NCBI GenBank assembly: GCA_039818825.1
Contig: JBCBTD010000008.1
Location: 1 to 64,000 of the forward strand
From: JBCBTD01 sp039818825
Lineage (GTDB): Bacteria; Pseudomonadota; Alphaproteobacteria; Geminicoccales; Geminicoccaceae
Length of the DNA: 64,000 nt
Reading direction: 5' to 3'
Shown here: positions 26,004-33,393 of the stretch, piece by piece
Layout of the letters: each line of letters opens with the position of its first letter
Numbering within the stretch: position 1 is the first letter of the stretch
Translations under genes and position numbers: made by a program
The notes under the pieces: generated by a model
Seen by the model: the letters and a program-made list of their open reading frames with translations, nothing else
Told to the model about the DNA's origin: nothing
Databases searched by the model: none

Positions 26004-26693
26004 GTGAGAGATGGTTCGGTGACCTACGCGTGTCCTTCCTGCGGTACCGACTACAGCCGCAAGCTGCAGAGCTTGGCGGAGTTGCCGCCGAAGGTCCGTT
26101 GCCACCGCTGTGGCACCGTGTGGCCGCCGGCGGTCGAAGCTGCGCCGGGGGACCAAGTGTTGCCGTCCGAAGCGGCGGCGGACGTCGACCCCGCGCTCGA
26201 CGCCGCCGTGGCTGCGATCGACCAGGAACCGCCGACCGGCGAGCCGGCTGTTCCGGTGGCAGCGCCACGCGTTCGGGAGCGGAGGCTGCTGCACCGGTTG
26301 GCGCGCCCGTTGGCGATCGCCGCCGTGGCACTCGTGATCGCTGCGGGCGGCGGCTTCGCCTACGCCTACCGCGAGCATCTGCCGACGTTCGGGGAGACCA
26401 GTCCAACCCTTCACGACGTCGTGCCCAGTTGGGCCACGGCCGATGGTGCGCGTCATTTGGCGGTGGCCGCGGCAGTGGCCAACCCGGCCCGGGTGCCCGC
26501 GACCATCGATCGGGTCCGCGTGAAGTTCTTGAGCGCTCGCGGTGCCTGGATCGGTGAAGTGATCGTCGAGGTCCCGGAAACCGTCGTCGCGCCCGGTGCC
26601 TCGGCACCCTTGTCGTTGAGCCTCGACGAGCTGCCGGATGGCACCGTTTCCCTTGAGCTCAGCATCGTTCCCGCGTCGTGGCAGGCGTCGTGA
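26004..26693 (+). CDS. MJ0042-type zinc-ribbon membrane protein
   Basis: A 229-residue protein beginning at a GTG (26004; a second GTG at 26019 is possible). The N-terminal MJ0042 zinc ribbon is clear: YACPSCGTDYSRK ... VRCHRCGTVW. A linker is followed by one membrane helix (AIAAVALVIAAGGGFAYAY, about 109-127) and a C-terminal domain similar to DUF3426, with the immunoglobulin-like PATIDRVRVKFLS and VPETVVAPGASAPLSLSL. The family's function is not established. It lies divergent from ftsE across about 89 bp and overlaps tadA as GTGA. Confidence 0.78.
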   Translation: MRDGSVTYACPSCGTDYSRKLQSLAELPPKVRCHRCGTVWPPAVEAAPGDQVLPSEAAADVDPALDAAVAAIDQEPPTGEPAVPVAAPRVRERRLLHRLARPLAIAAVALVIAAGGGFAYAYREHLPTFGETSPTLHDVVPSWATADGARHLAVAAAVANPARVPATIDRVRVKFLSARGAWIGEVIVEVPETVVAPGASAPLSLSLDELPDGTVSLELSIVPASWQAS

Positions 26694-27157
26694 GCCAGCC
26701 GGGCGTCGGGGTCCTGCCGGAGCCGATGCGGGCAGCGCTGGCAGCGGCCGCTGCTGCCGGCGAGGCCGGCGAAGTGCCGGTCGGTGCCGCGTTGGTCAGC
26801 CCCGAAGGTGACGTCCTGGCCGTTGCTGGCAATCGTGTCGAGGCGAGCGCCGATCCGACCGCGCACGCCGAGATCCTGGCGATCCGTGCGGCCGCCAGCC
26901 GCGTCGGCACGCCGCGGCTGGTCGGGTGCGACCTCTACGTCACGTTGGAACCATGTCCGATGTGTGCCCAGGCGATCGCCTTCGCCCGGTTGCGGCGTCT
27001 CTACTATGGTGCAGAGGATGCGAAGGGCGGTGGCGTGGACCACGGCCCGCGGTTGTTCGCGAGCTCCAGCTGCCACCATCGCCCGGAGGTCTACGGCCTC
27101 ATCGGCGAGGCGCCGGCTGCCGCCCTGCTGCGGCGGTTCTTTGCCTCGAGGCGTTGA
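26690..27157 (+). CDS. tadA: tRNA-specific adenosine deaminase
   Basis: Deaminates A34 to inosine in tRNA(Arg). About 155 residues from the GTG at 26690, which overlaps the upstream stop (GTGA); an in-frame GTG at 26678 would add four residues. Zinc-site motifs: PTAHAEILAIR (HAE with the catalytic Glu) and TLEPCPMCAQAI (PCxxC). The C-terminal GAEDAKGGGVDHGPRLF segment is typical of bacterial TadA. Confidence 0.92.
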   Translation: MSQPGVGVLPEPMRAALAAAAAAGEAGEVPVGAALVSPEGDVLAVAGNRVEASADPTAHAEILAIRAAASRVGTPRLVGCDLYVTLEPCPMCAQAIAFARLRRLYYGAEDAKGGGVDHGPRLFASSSCHHRPEVYGLIGEAPAAALLRRFFASRR

Positions 27158-27230
27158 TCCAAGGGGTTGCTTGGCCAGCCCGCCCACTCGTGTTAGCCGC
27201 CCCGCTTTCGATGGGAGACGAGGGGGTAGC

Positions 27231-27257
27231 ATGACGATCGTACGGTTGCACCGGTGA
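27231..27257 (+). CDS. Possible 8-codon leader ORF coupled to the M20 peptidase
   Basis: An ATG at 27231 follows a strong ribosome-binding site (GAGGGGG) and encodes MTIVRLHR, ending in TGA at 27255-27257. That stop overlaps the GTG start of the M20 peptidase (27254) as GTGA. The peptidase start has no ribosome-binding site of its own, so its translation probably depends on this mini-ORF. No attenuator pattern is seen. Confidence 0.35.
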   Translation: MTIVRLHR

Positions 27258-28639
27258 CCCGGAGCAACGCGATTGCCGCCGCGCAGGCGGCGTTCGACGA
27301 CGGCCGACTGTGGACGACGCTGGCGCGACGCGTGGCAATGCAGACGGCGAGCCAGCCCGGTGGCGAGGCGGCCGATTTCGGCCGCTACTTCGAGGCCGAG
27401 TTGGTGCCCGATCTGGAGGCGATGGGCTTTGCCTGTCGCGTCCACCCGAACCCGAGCGGCCACCAAGGCCGCTTCCTCGTCGCCGAGCGCGTCGAGGACG
27501 CGGGGCTTCCGACCGTCCTGACCTACGGCCACGGCGACGTCGTGCCCGGCTACGACGACGAGTGGTCGTCGGGCGGCGGTCCCTGGACGCTGACGGAGCG
27601 GGAGGGGCGCTGGTACGGCCGGGGCGCCGCCGACAACAAGGGCCAGCACCTGATCAACCTGGAGGCGCTCAAGGCCGTGCTGGCCGCGCGTGGCCGGCTC
27701 GGTTTCAACGTCGTGGCGCTGTTCGAGATGGGCGAGGAGGCCGGCTCGCCTGGCCTCGATGCGTTCTGTGCGGCCAACCGTGACGCGCTTCGCGCCGACG
27801 TGCTGGTCGCGTCGGACGGGCCGCGGCTGCGCGCCGATCGGCCCACCCTGTTCCTGGGCTCACGCGGGATCATGACGTTCGATCTGGAGTTGGACCTCCG
27901 CGACGGCAGTCATCATTCCGGCAATTGGGGCGGCGTGCTGGCGAACGCCGGGCTGGTGCTGGCGCACGTTCTCGCCTCGATCGTCACCCGCAGCGGCCAG
28001 ATCCGGGTGGTCGGTTGGCGCCCGACGAACGTGCCCGCGGACGTCTACCGAGCAGTGAGCACGCTCGAACTCGACCACGCGGCCGGCTTGCCCGTGGTCG
28101 ATCCGAACTGGGGCGAGCCAGGGCTGACCGACGGCGAGAAGGTCTATGCTTGGCCCAGCTTTCAGGTGCTGAGCTTCACCTGCGGCAACCCGGAGCTGCC
28201 GGCCAATGCCATTCCGTCACGCGCCGTGGCCCGCTGCGAGCTGCGCTTCGTGCCGCCGGTGACGCCCGACACGGTCGTGCCGCCCTTGCGCGCGCATCTG
28301 GACGAGCGGGGTTATGGTGCGGTGCGGATCGTTCCCGACAAGGCCGTGGCGGCCACTCGCCTCGGGCCGGACCACCCGCTGGTCGCCTTCGCGGCCGACT
28401 CGATCCTGCGGACGACCGGCAAGCGGGTGACGGTCTTGCCCAATCTGGGTGGTTCGTTGCCCAATGCCGTCTTCGCTGAAACCTTGGGCCTACCCACGTT
28501 GTGGGTGCCACACTCCTACCCCGGATGCCGCCAGCATGCCGCCGACGAACACGTTCTGCCGGAGCTGTTACGCGAGGGATTGGCGATGATGGCCGGTCTC
28601 TGGTGGGACGTCGGCGAGGGCTTGCCGCCAGTGCGCTAG
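27254..28639 (+). CDS. M20-family metallopeptidase (ArgE/DapE/CNDP-like)
   Basis: A 461-residue M20 amidohydrolase. Zinc ligands and catalytic residues are visible in VLTYGHGDVVPG (about 95-106), WYGRGAADNKGQHLIN (with the bridging Asp) and FEMGEEAGSPG (catalytic Glu then ligand Glu); a C-terminal HSYPGCRQHAADEH provides the last His. A dimerisation domain lies in between (about 205-340). Length fits the M20 dipeptidase/deacetylase group, but the substrate is open. It starts with a GTG preceded by an overlapping mini-ORF. A second, different M20 enzyme is encoded at 30350-31549. Confidence 0.85.
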   Translation: MTRSNAIAAAQAAFDDGRLWTTLARRVAMQTASQPGGEAADFGRYFEAELVPDLEAMGFACRVHPNPSGHQGRFLVAERVEDAGLPTVLTYGHGDVVPGYDDEWSSGGGPWTLTEREGRWYGRGAADNKGQHLINLEALKAVLAARGRLGFNVVALFEMGEEAGSPGLDAFCAANRDALRADVLVASDGPRLRADRPTLFLGSRGIMTFDLELDLRDGSHHSGNWGGVLANAGLVLAHVLASIVTRSGQIRVVGWRPTNVPADVYRAVSTLELDHAAGLPVVDPNWGEPGLTDGEKVYAWPSFQVLSFTCGNPELPANAIPSRAVARCELRFVPPVTPDTVVPPLRAHLDERGYGAVRIVPDKAVAATRLGPDHPLVAFAADSILRTTGKRVTVLPNLGGSLPNAVFAETLGLPTLWVPHSYPGCRQHAADEHVLPELLREGLAMMAGLWWDVGEGLPPVR

Positions 28640-28694
28640 CGGCGTCCTCCAGGGCCCGCGGGTGGGCTGGGACCGACGGGGCGACTCGCCAAGC

Positions 28695-29114
28695 TCAGTC
28701 GCCGTCGTCATCCTCGTCATCGTCCCAATCAGCGGCGCGGTCCACCGACGTCATCCAACCGACGACGGCGCCTGTCGGGTCCTGGACGATGGCGATCCGG
28801 CCGACGTTGGCGACGTCGAACGCCGGCCGCATCAGCTTGCCGCCAGCCTGTTCGAGACCGGCGACACGGGCGTCCACGTCATCCACCTCGATGTAGGCGA
28901 ACCAGTGCGAGGGCACGCCCTCGAACTGCGGCCCGTCGAGGGCCATCATGCCTCCGGCCATGGAACCGCCGGAACTGGCGACCCAGTAGGTCCCGCCCTC
29001 GGGCATCGGCATGGCGTCGAAGGTCCAGCCGAGGCTTGCCTCGTAGAACCGTTTCGCCGCGTCGACGTCGCGGGTCATCAACTCGTTCCAGACGAACGTG
29101 CCGTGCGGGATCAT
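28695..29114 (-). CDS. VOC (glyoxalase-like) superfamily protein with acidic tail
   Basis: A 139-residue vicinal-oxygen-chelate fold protein. HGTFVWNELMTRDVDAAKRFYEASLGW is the typical first beta-alpha unit, and IVQDPTGAVVGWM the end of the second. I chose the ATG at 29114 because MIPHGTFVW is the usual N-terminus; one at 29129 adds five residues. The last residues are a run of Asp/Glu. VOC proteins of this size include lyases, dioxygenases and resistance proteins, so no reaction is assigned. It converges on the M20 peptidase. Confidence 0.75.
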   Translation of the reverse strand: MIPHGTFVWNELMTRDVDAAKRFYEASLGWTFDAMPMPEGGTYWVASSGGSMAGGMMALDGPQFEGVPSHWFAYIEVDDVDARVAGLEQAGGKLMRPAFDVANVGRIAIVQDPTGAVVGWMTSVDRAADWDDDEDDDGD

Positions 29115-29535
29115 CGGCCCTCTCCCCATCGTTCGGCACAGTTTAGCACGCGATGCGTGCGCGCGTGATGGCGGTTCTGCGACGAGCGTTGCACCCGATC
29201 GTTGCCATCGAACGCGGTCGTCCGCGGGCGGCGCTCTGATCGCTCAATTGCTGGCAAGATCAAATTCTGGGCGTCGACGAAAGGACGCACCGAAATGCGG
29301 GGTGGTTCGTACATCTTGATATCGTAAGAGAAAACAAAAATGTGCCTGCAATTCATGATCAATCAGTTATTATAATAATCAAGAATCATATCCTGAATAC
29401 ATCATTGCTTTCATATTTTTATAATGCTGGAGTAAAAAATATTATTAAGAATAGTGCGATGAAACAAGTTCTTAACGACAAAGCTGACTGTGTGAAGGTC
29501 AGCCAATACACCCTGCAAGAAACGGACTGCAACGA
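29115..29535. other. AT-rich island without a convincing gene
   Basis: About 420 bases. From about 29260 to 29480 the composition swings to strongly AT-rich, unlike the rest of the window, with runs such as TTATTATAATAATC and TAAAAAATATTATTAAG. A plus-strand frame from 29342 is open for about 60 codons (it would contain NHILNTSLLSYFYN) but then becomes an obvious off-frame reading of the remnant that follows, so I do not call it. The patch could hold the VOC gene's promoter; otherwise it looks like foreign or decayed DNA. Confidence 0.6.
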
Positions 29536-29903
29536 TCGGATCTTGCCTTCCCGGCCGAATCCGGCGGCGACGGCTTCGGCAATCTCGGTAACGACGGGCT
29601 GTTCGGCGAGCAGGAGATCGACGTGCCCAGCAGCGGTGACTTCGTCGGCGGCACCAAGAGTGACTACGTCGAATTCGTTCCCGCCGTGCTCGCTGGCGAT
29701 GTCGAGTACGTTGCGGACTTCCAGAACGAATTCTCCGGGACGCCCGGCTGCGTCTACCTGCCGAGTTGTCTCGCCGACTTCGTCAGTTTTTCCAGAACGG
29801 CATGGACGCGTTCGCCTCCGCGTTCATCGGCGACAGTTGCTGGGGCCTCGATTTCCCCAGCGCCCAAACCTTCGACGTCGTCGACCAGTTCGTCTATGTC
29901 TGA
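29536..29903 (+). pseudogene. Frameshifted, 5'-truncated gene remnant of unknown family
   Basis: One frame reads coherent, acidic, Gly/Asp/Phe-rich protein from about 29536 (SDLAFPAESGGDGFGNLGND, later KSDYVEFVPAVLAGDVEYV and GTPGCVYLPSCLADFV) up to a five-T run at 29787-29791. There the sensible reading moves back one base into FFQNGMDAFASAFIGDSCW and ends with DVVDQFVYV and a TGA at 29901-29903. Third positions are G/C-rich in both halves, as in real genes here. Upstream the frame meets a stop at 29485 with no good start. A gene broken by loss of one T and of its 5' end is the simplest reading; a sequencing error or slippage is possible. I do not recognise the family. Confidence 0.55.
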
Positions 29904-29931
29904 GCAGCAGCAACAGCGCTTCGAAGAAAAG

Positions 29932-29957
29932 AGGCCCCGCGGAGCGACGCGGGGCCT
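29932..29957 (-). terminator. Rho-independent terminator of the 70-residue protein gene
   Basis: On the minus strand AGGCCCCGC (29957-29949) pairs with GCGGGGCCT (29940-29932) across an 8-nt loop and is followed by CTTTTCTT. This is a standard stem plus T-run for a transcript coming from the small gene at 30024-30236. It is the only clear T-run terminator I find in the window. Confidence 0.75.
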
Positions 29958-30023
29958 TCGAAGTGATGGGGTCGTCAGGGAGGTCGGGTAGGCATCCGCT
30001 CAGAGCGTGACGCCGTGGTCGAG

Positions 30024-30236
30024 CTAGTGACGGCGCGGCCTCGGCGCCGGGGCGATGTCGAGAATGCCACCGTCGAAGCGGATGCTGCGGTACAGCATCG
30101 GGCGCTGCGCGCTGGGCCCATCGGCGATGCCGATCTGGCGCGGGCTCACCGGTAGGCCACGGTAGCGCATGGTCCGGCGCTCGGTCGCGCGGGGTGCGAA
30201 GGCGAGGGTGCCGATGGTTGCGAAACTCGTGGCCAT
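30024..30236 (-). CDS. Small basic protein of unknown function (70 residues)
   Basis: Begins at the ATG at 30236 with an excellent ribosome-binding site (AGGAGA, 7 bases upstream) and ends in TAG at 30024. The product is rich in Arg and Pro: MATSFATIGTLAFAPRATER at the start, then MRYRGLPVSPRQIGIADG and SIRFDGGILDIAPAPRPRRH. It has no membrane helix, no Cys, and no domain I recognise. A rho-independent terminator follows at 29932-29957, so it is an independent unit and likely a real gene rather than a chance frame. Confidence 0.6.
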   Translation of the reverse strand: MATSFATIGTLAFAPRATERRTMRYRGLPVSPRQIGIADGPSAQRPMLYRSIRFDGGILDIAPAPRPRRH

Positions 30237-30349
30237 GGTCGGTCTCCTGGTAAGCTCGAAGCGGCGCCGAGGCATCGCTGACATCCTCACCTTAGGAGCG
30301 GTCGGACGATCCGCCTGTTATCCAAGTCACGGCTGGACTGTGAACTGGA

Positions 30350-31549
30350 TCACCCGGGCTGACCCGTCGGGCCTGCGTCTCCAGAGGGCAGCCGCAAGAC
30401 CGCCAGCGCCAACGTCTTCGCGCGGGGGAGCAGCGTGTCGAGGTGGCAGACCTCGTTCGGCGTGTGGGCGTGCTCGCCGATCGGACCGGTGCCGCAGAGC
30501 GTCGGCACGCCCAGCGCGCTGGTGAAGCCGGAGTCGGCCGAGCCGCCGGAGAACGCCGGTTCGACCATCAGCTCCAAGGCGCTGGCGGCGCGAGCATAGT
30601 GGTCGTAGAGCGCATCGTTTTCAGGCTCGGCCTCGACCGGCATGAACAGCCGTTTGGTCACCAGGCGCGTCGTCGTGCCGTCGATCTCGGTCGTCTGGAG
30701 GATCCCCATCACGGTCGGTTCGATGCGGGCGAAGTCGGCTTTCGTCGGGAACCGTACATCGAAGCCGAACTCGGCTTGCGGCGCCACGGTGTTCACGGCT
30801 TCGCCGCCCGACACGGTGCCGACGTTGACGGTGATCCCAGCCTCGTAGTCGGTGAGCGCATGTAGTGCCCGCACCTTCCGCGCGAGCACGTCGATGGCGC
30901 TTCGGCCCTTGGCGTGGTTGGCGCCGGAATGCGCGGCGACGCCGGTGATCTCGACGTCGCAGAACAGCGCTCCATTTCGCTGCGTGACCACGCCGCCGCC
31001 GGGCCGCCCGGGCTCGGCGTTGAACACCGCCCGCGCACCCTCGGCCGTCGCCTCGATCACCGCCCGGCCTTCGGGCGAGGCGATCTCCTCGTCAGCGGTG
31101 TAAAGGCCGACCACCGGTAGTGGCGCGCCTCCTTGGCTCTGGAGCGCCGCCTGGACGAAGGCATTGAGCACGAGGCCGGCCTTCATGTCGGCGACGCCGG
31201 GGCCGTAGGCCTTGCCGTCTTCGACACGGAACGGGCGCCGCGCCGCTTCGCCGTGCGGAAACACGGTGTCGCGATGCCCCATCAACAGTACGTGGCCCGG
31301 TTCGTTCCGTCCGCCTGCGCCAGGCACCGTGGCGCGCAGAGCGTAGCCCGACCTTTGGCCCGGGATGACCTCGATGGTCACGGTGGCATCGTCGAGGAAT
31401 CTGCGCAGGATGTCGCCCACTTCGTCGACGCCGGCGACGTCGCGGCTGCCGCTGTCGACGTTGACCAGGCGCTCCAGCAACGTGACCATCTCGGCCGCAT
31501 GTGCTTCGAGCCAGGCCAGAACCAGGCTCTCGGTCGGTGAGAAGGTCAT
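30350..31549 (-). CDS. M20-family carboxypeptidase (glutamate carboxypeptidase/CPG2-like)
   Basis: A 399-residue M20 zinc peptidase. Visible active-site parts: LLMGHRDTVFPHG (His ligand and catalytic Asp), GPGVADMKAGLVLN (bridging Asp), and LYTADEEIASPEGRAVI (catalytic Glu, ligand Glu). SGVAAHSGAN-type segment (ITGVAAHSGANHAKG) starts the dimerisation domain. The pattern resembles CPG2-type enzymes that remove C-terminal Glu from folates or peptides. No signal peptide is seen. It is a different subfamily from the M20 enzyme at 27254. Confidence 0.85.
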   Translation of the reverse strand: MTFSPTESLVLAWLEAHAAEMVTLLERLVNVDSGSRDVAGVDEVGDILRRFLDDATVTIEVIPGQRSGYALRATVPGAGGRNEPGHVLLMGHRDTVFPHGEAARRPFRVEDGKAYGPGVADMKAGLVLNAFVQAALQSQGGAPLPVVGLYTADEEIASPEGRAVIEATAEGARAVFNAEPGRPGGGVVTQRNGALFCDVEITGVAAHSGANHAKGRSAIDVLARKVRALHALTDYEAGITVNVGTVSGGEAVNTVAPQAEFGFDVRFPTKADFARIEPTVMGILQTTEIDGTTTRLVTKRLFMPVEAEPENDALYDHYARAASALELMVEPAFSGGSADSGFTSALGVPTLCGTGPIGEHAHTPNEVCHLDTLLPRAKTLALAVLRLPSGDAGPTGQPG

Positions 31550-31592
31550 CGAAGGCTGCTCCGAACGGAAAACGATGCAGCCGAAGGTGCCC

Positions 31593-32048
31593 TCAATCGG
31601 TGCTGCGGCGAAAGACGAAAACCATCGGTGCGTCCGGATCCTGGGGACGCAACTCCAGCCGGTCGTCGCGGAGCGTGCCGTCGAGGGCGACGGTGCCGGC
31701 GTCGGGGGCGTCGGGCGTTACGGTGATGCGGTCACCGTCCCGCTGCCAGCGGCCGGGCTGCGGCGGCATGGTCGCCGGCTCGAGGGTGGCCGTGCCGTCC
31801 TCGTCCAGTACGAGCGACGATCCTGTGAGGTCGGAGAGCGTGCTCTCGAGCTGAGCTTCCAACATCCCCCGTGCCATAGCTTGCTGTTCGGCGCTGAGCT
31901 GGACGAGCTGCGCCTCGAACAGCGCGCGCAGCCGCTCACGTAGCGCGTCGTCGTCGAGCACCCAACGGCCGACGACGGCATCGGCGGCGAGGGTGGTGCC
32001 GGCAAGCAGGCAGGCGGCAGCCAGAGCGAGGGCGTGACGGCGGATCAT
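31593..32048 (-). CDS. Exported small protein of unknown function
   Basis: A 151-residue protein with a clear signal peptide (MIRRHALALAAACLLAGTTLAA). After it come VVGRWVLDDDALRERL, a charged helix with many Gln/Glu (LFEAQLVQLSAEQQAM), and a C-terminal beta-rich half (GSSLVLDEDGTATLEPA, RWQRDGDRITVTPDAPD). The VGRWxLDDxxL start and the beta half suggest a small lipocalin/META-like fold, which is only a guess. Its ATG overlaps the stop of the upstream ABM-fold gene (ATGA), so the two are co-translated. Confidence 0.65.
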   Translation of the reverse strand: MIRRHALALAAACLLAGTTLAADAVVGRWVLDDDALRERLRALFEAQLVQLSAEQQAMARGMLEAQLESTLSDLTGSSLVLDEDGTATLEPATMPPQPGRWQRDGDRITVTPDAPDAGTVALDGTLRDDRLELRPQDPDAPMVFVFRRSTD

Positions 32049-32383
32049 GCCTCGCGGTCGTACACGACGGGATAGGCGAAGGTCGAGGGCGGACCAGCGA
32101 CGAAGTCTTTCACGACCTCGCCGAACGCGTGAGCCTTGTTGATCTCGTAGACACGTTCGGCCGCCTCGGACTTCCAGAAGGTGACGGTGACCACGCTGTT
32201 GGACATCGGATCGCCGGAGACGACCAAGCGCAGGAAGCCGTCAATGGCGGTCATGGCTTCGACGCCCTCGTGCTCCAAGCGGCTGACGAAGCGGTTCCAG
32301 TCGCCCTCGAGCGTGGTCCAATGGCGAACGCGCACGAACATGGCGGTGCTCCCAGCATCGACGACGACGTCCTTGTAGCGCAT
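32045..32383 (-). CDS. ABM-fold (antibiotic biosynthesis monooxygenase-like) protein
   Basis: A 112-residue protein with a dimeric ferredoxin-like (ABM/DUF1330-type) pattern: MFVRVRHWTTLEGDWNRFVS, GFLRLVVSGDPMSNSVVTVT and FWKSEAAERVYEINKAHAFG. Such proteins include small monooxygenases and heme-degrading enzymes, but many are uncharacterised. It is coupled to the exported protein downstream and divergent from an ArsR-SRPBCC regulator across 152 bp, whose palindromic site may control both. Confidence 0.7.
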   Translation of the reverse strand: MRYKDVVVDAGSTAMFVRVRHWTTLEGDWNRFVSRLEHEGVEAMTAIDGFLRLVVSGDPMSNSVVTVTFWKSEAAERVYEINKAHAFGEVVKDFVAGPPSTFAYPVVYDREA

Positions 32384-32473
32384 CGGCGGCCAATCCGTTT
32401 GATCGACGTCATGGCAAGGCGCGCAGCAAAGCGTGGGCGCGAATCAACGGGCCCGGATCGCCGCTTGACATAG

Positions 32474-32512
32474 AACCAAGCGGTATTGCATTAGATGTAA
32501 TACCTTTTGGTT
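32474..32512. promoter_or_regulatory. Nested palindromic operator upstream of the ArsR-SRPBCC gene
   Basis: An inner inverted repeat GGTATTGCA (32482-32490) pairs with TGTAATACC (32496-32504) at eight of nine positions around TTAGA. An outer repeat AACCAA (32474-32479) pairs with TTGGTT (32507-32512). A TTGACA -35-like box lies at 32465-32470; the matching -10 is not obvious. The site ends 24 bases before the ATG, right where an ArsR-type autorepressor would bind. Confidence 0.6.
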
Positions 32513-32535
32513 TCATAAAGGAGGAGGCAAAGACC

Positions 32536-33282
32536 ATGAACCTCCAGGGCGCGTTCCGCGCGCTCGCCGACCCGACGCGCCGGGACATCCTGTCGATGCT
32601 GGCAGAGCGCGACATGACCATCGGCGAGGTCGCCGACCGGTTCGCGATGACCCGCGCTGCGGTCAAGAAGCACCTCGTCGTGCTCGAAGCTGGCGAGCTG
32701 ATCGATGTCCGCGTCGAGGGCCGCCAACGCGTCAATCGGCTGTGCCCGCGGGCGTTGCAGCAGGCCAACGACTGGCTCGGCGCCTTCAGCCGTTTCTGGG
32801 ACGGCAGACTAGCCGACCTTCGCCACGCCATCGACGAAGAGAAGGAACGAACCATGACCGACAGCATCACCAAGACGGTGTTCTTCGACGCCGCACCCGA
32901 GCTCGTCTGGACGTATCTGACGGATCGGGAGAAACTTGGCCGCTGGTACCACCCGGCCCGTGCTGATCTCGTTGCCGGTAACGACTACGAGCTTTTCCGC
33001 ACGCGCGACGACGGCGAGACCGAACGGCTCATCTGGGGCCGCGTGCTCGAAGCCGAGGCGCCCCGGCGGCTGGTCCAGACTTTCGTCATCGGGCTCTTCC
33101 AGGGCGCCGAGACGACCGTCACCTGGTCGCTGGAGGCCGTCGCCGGCGGCACGCGCCTGACCTTGCGCCACGACGGTGCCGCGGCCGCAGCAGCCGACGC
33201 TCCGATGACCATGCTTCGATCTCTCGATCGCGGTTGGGACGAGCATCTGGGCTCGCTTCGCGAGTGCGCGAAGGCGGACTGA
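32536..33282 (+). CDS. ArsR-family HTH fused to an SRPBCC (AHSA1-like) domain
   Basis: A 248-residue two-domain protein. Residues 1-95 are an ArsR winged helix (FRALADPTRRDILSMLAERD, then VADRFAMTRAAVKKHLVVLE and GRQRVNRLCP) without the Cys metal site of metal sensors. Residues about 107-245 are an SRPBCC/AHSA1 ligand-binding domain (KTVFFDAAPELVWTYLTDRE, GRWYHP, WSLEAVAGGTRLTLRHDG). In many bacteria these two are separate, adjacent genes; a methionine codon at the join (MTDSITKTVFF) hints at a fusion. It has a GAGGAGG ribosome-binding site and a nested palindrome upstream, so autoregulation is likely. The ligand is unknown. Confidence 0.82.
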   Translation: MNLQGAFRALADPTRRDILSMLAERDMTIGEVADRFAMTRAAVKKHLVVLEAGELIDVRVEGRQRVNRLCPRALQQANDWLGAFSRFWDGRLADLRHAIDEEKERTMTDSITKTVFFDAAPELVWTYLTDREKLGRWYHPARADLVAGNDYELFRTRDDGETERLIWGRVLEAEAPRRLVQTFVIGLFQGAETTVTWSLEAVAGGTRLTLRHDGAAAAAADAPMTMLRSLDRGWDEHLGSLRECAKAD

Positions 33283-33349
33283 GGACTCGTGTCAGCCGGT
33301 CAGGGGGATCGGCCGTCCGCCTTCTGCGCTAGCGCAACTTGCCGTTCGG

Positions 33350-33372
33350 TGGCGCCGGAGATGCCGGCGCCA
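33350..33372. repeat. Perfect stem-loop between convergent ArsR-SRPBCC and lpd genes
   Basis: TGGCGCCGG (33350-33358) pairs perfectly with CCGGCGCCA (33364-33372) across a 5-nt loop. It lies between two converging genes and may end or protect both transcripts. There is no T-run on either side. Confidence 0.5.
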
Positions 33373-33393
33373 CGCGCGCGTCAGCAGGCCCGC

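Noticed and set aside
29782..29795. Programmed -1 frameshift in the remnant
   Set aside because: A TTT slip on the T-run is possible, but there is no classical slippery heptamer, the 5' end is already missing, and decay or sequence error is simpler.
29342..30010. Plus-strand frame starting in the AT island
   Set aside because: The first 60 codons are AT-driven and the rest is an out-of-frame reading of the remnant; codon use shifts abruptly and no ribosome-binding site is present.
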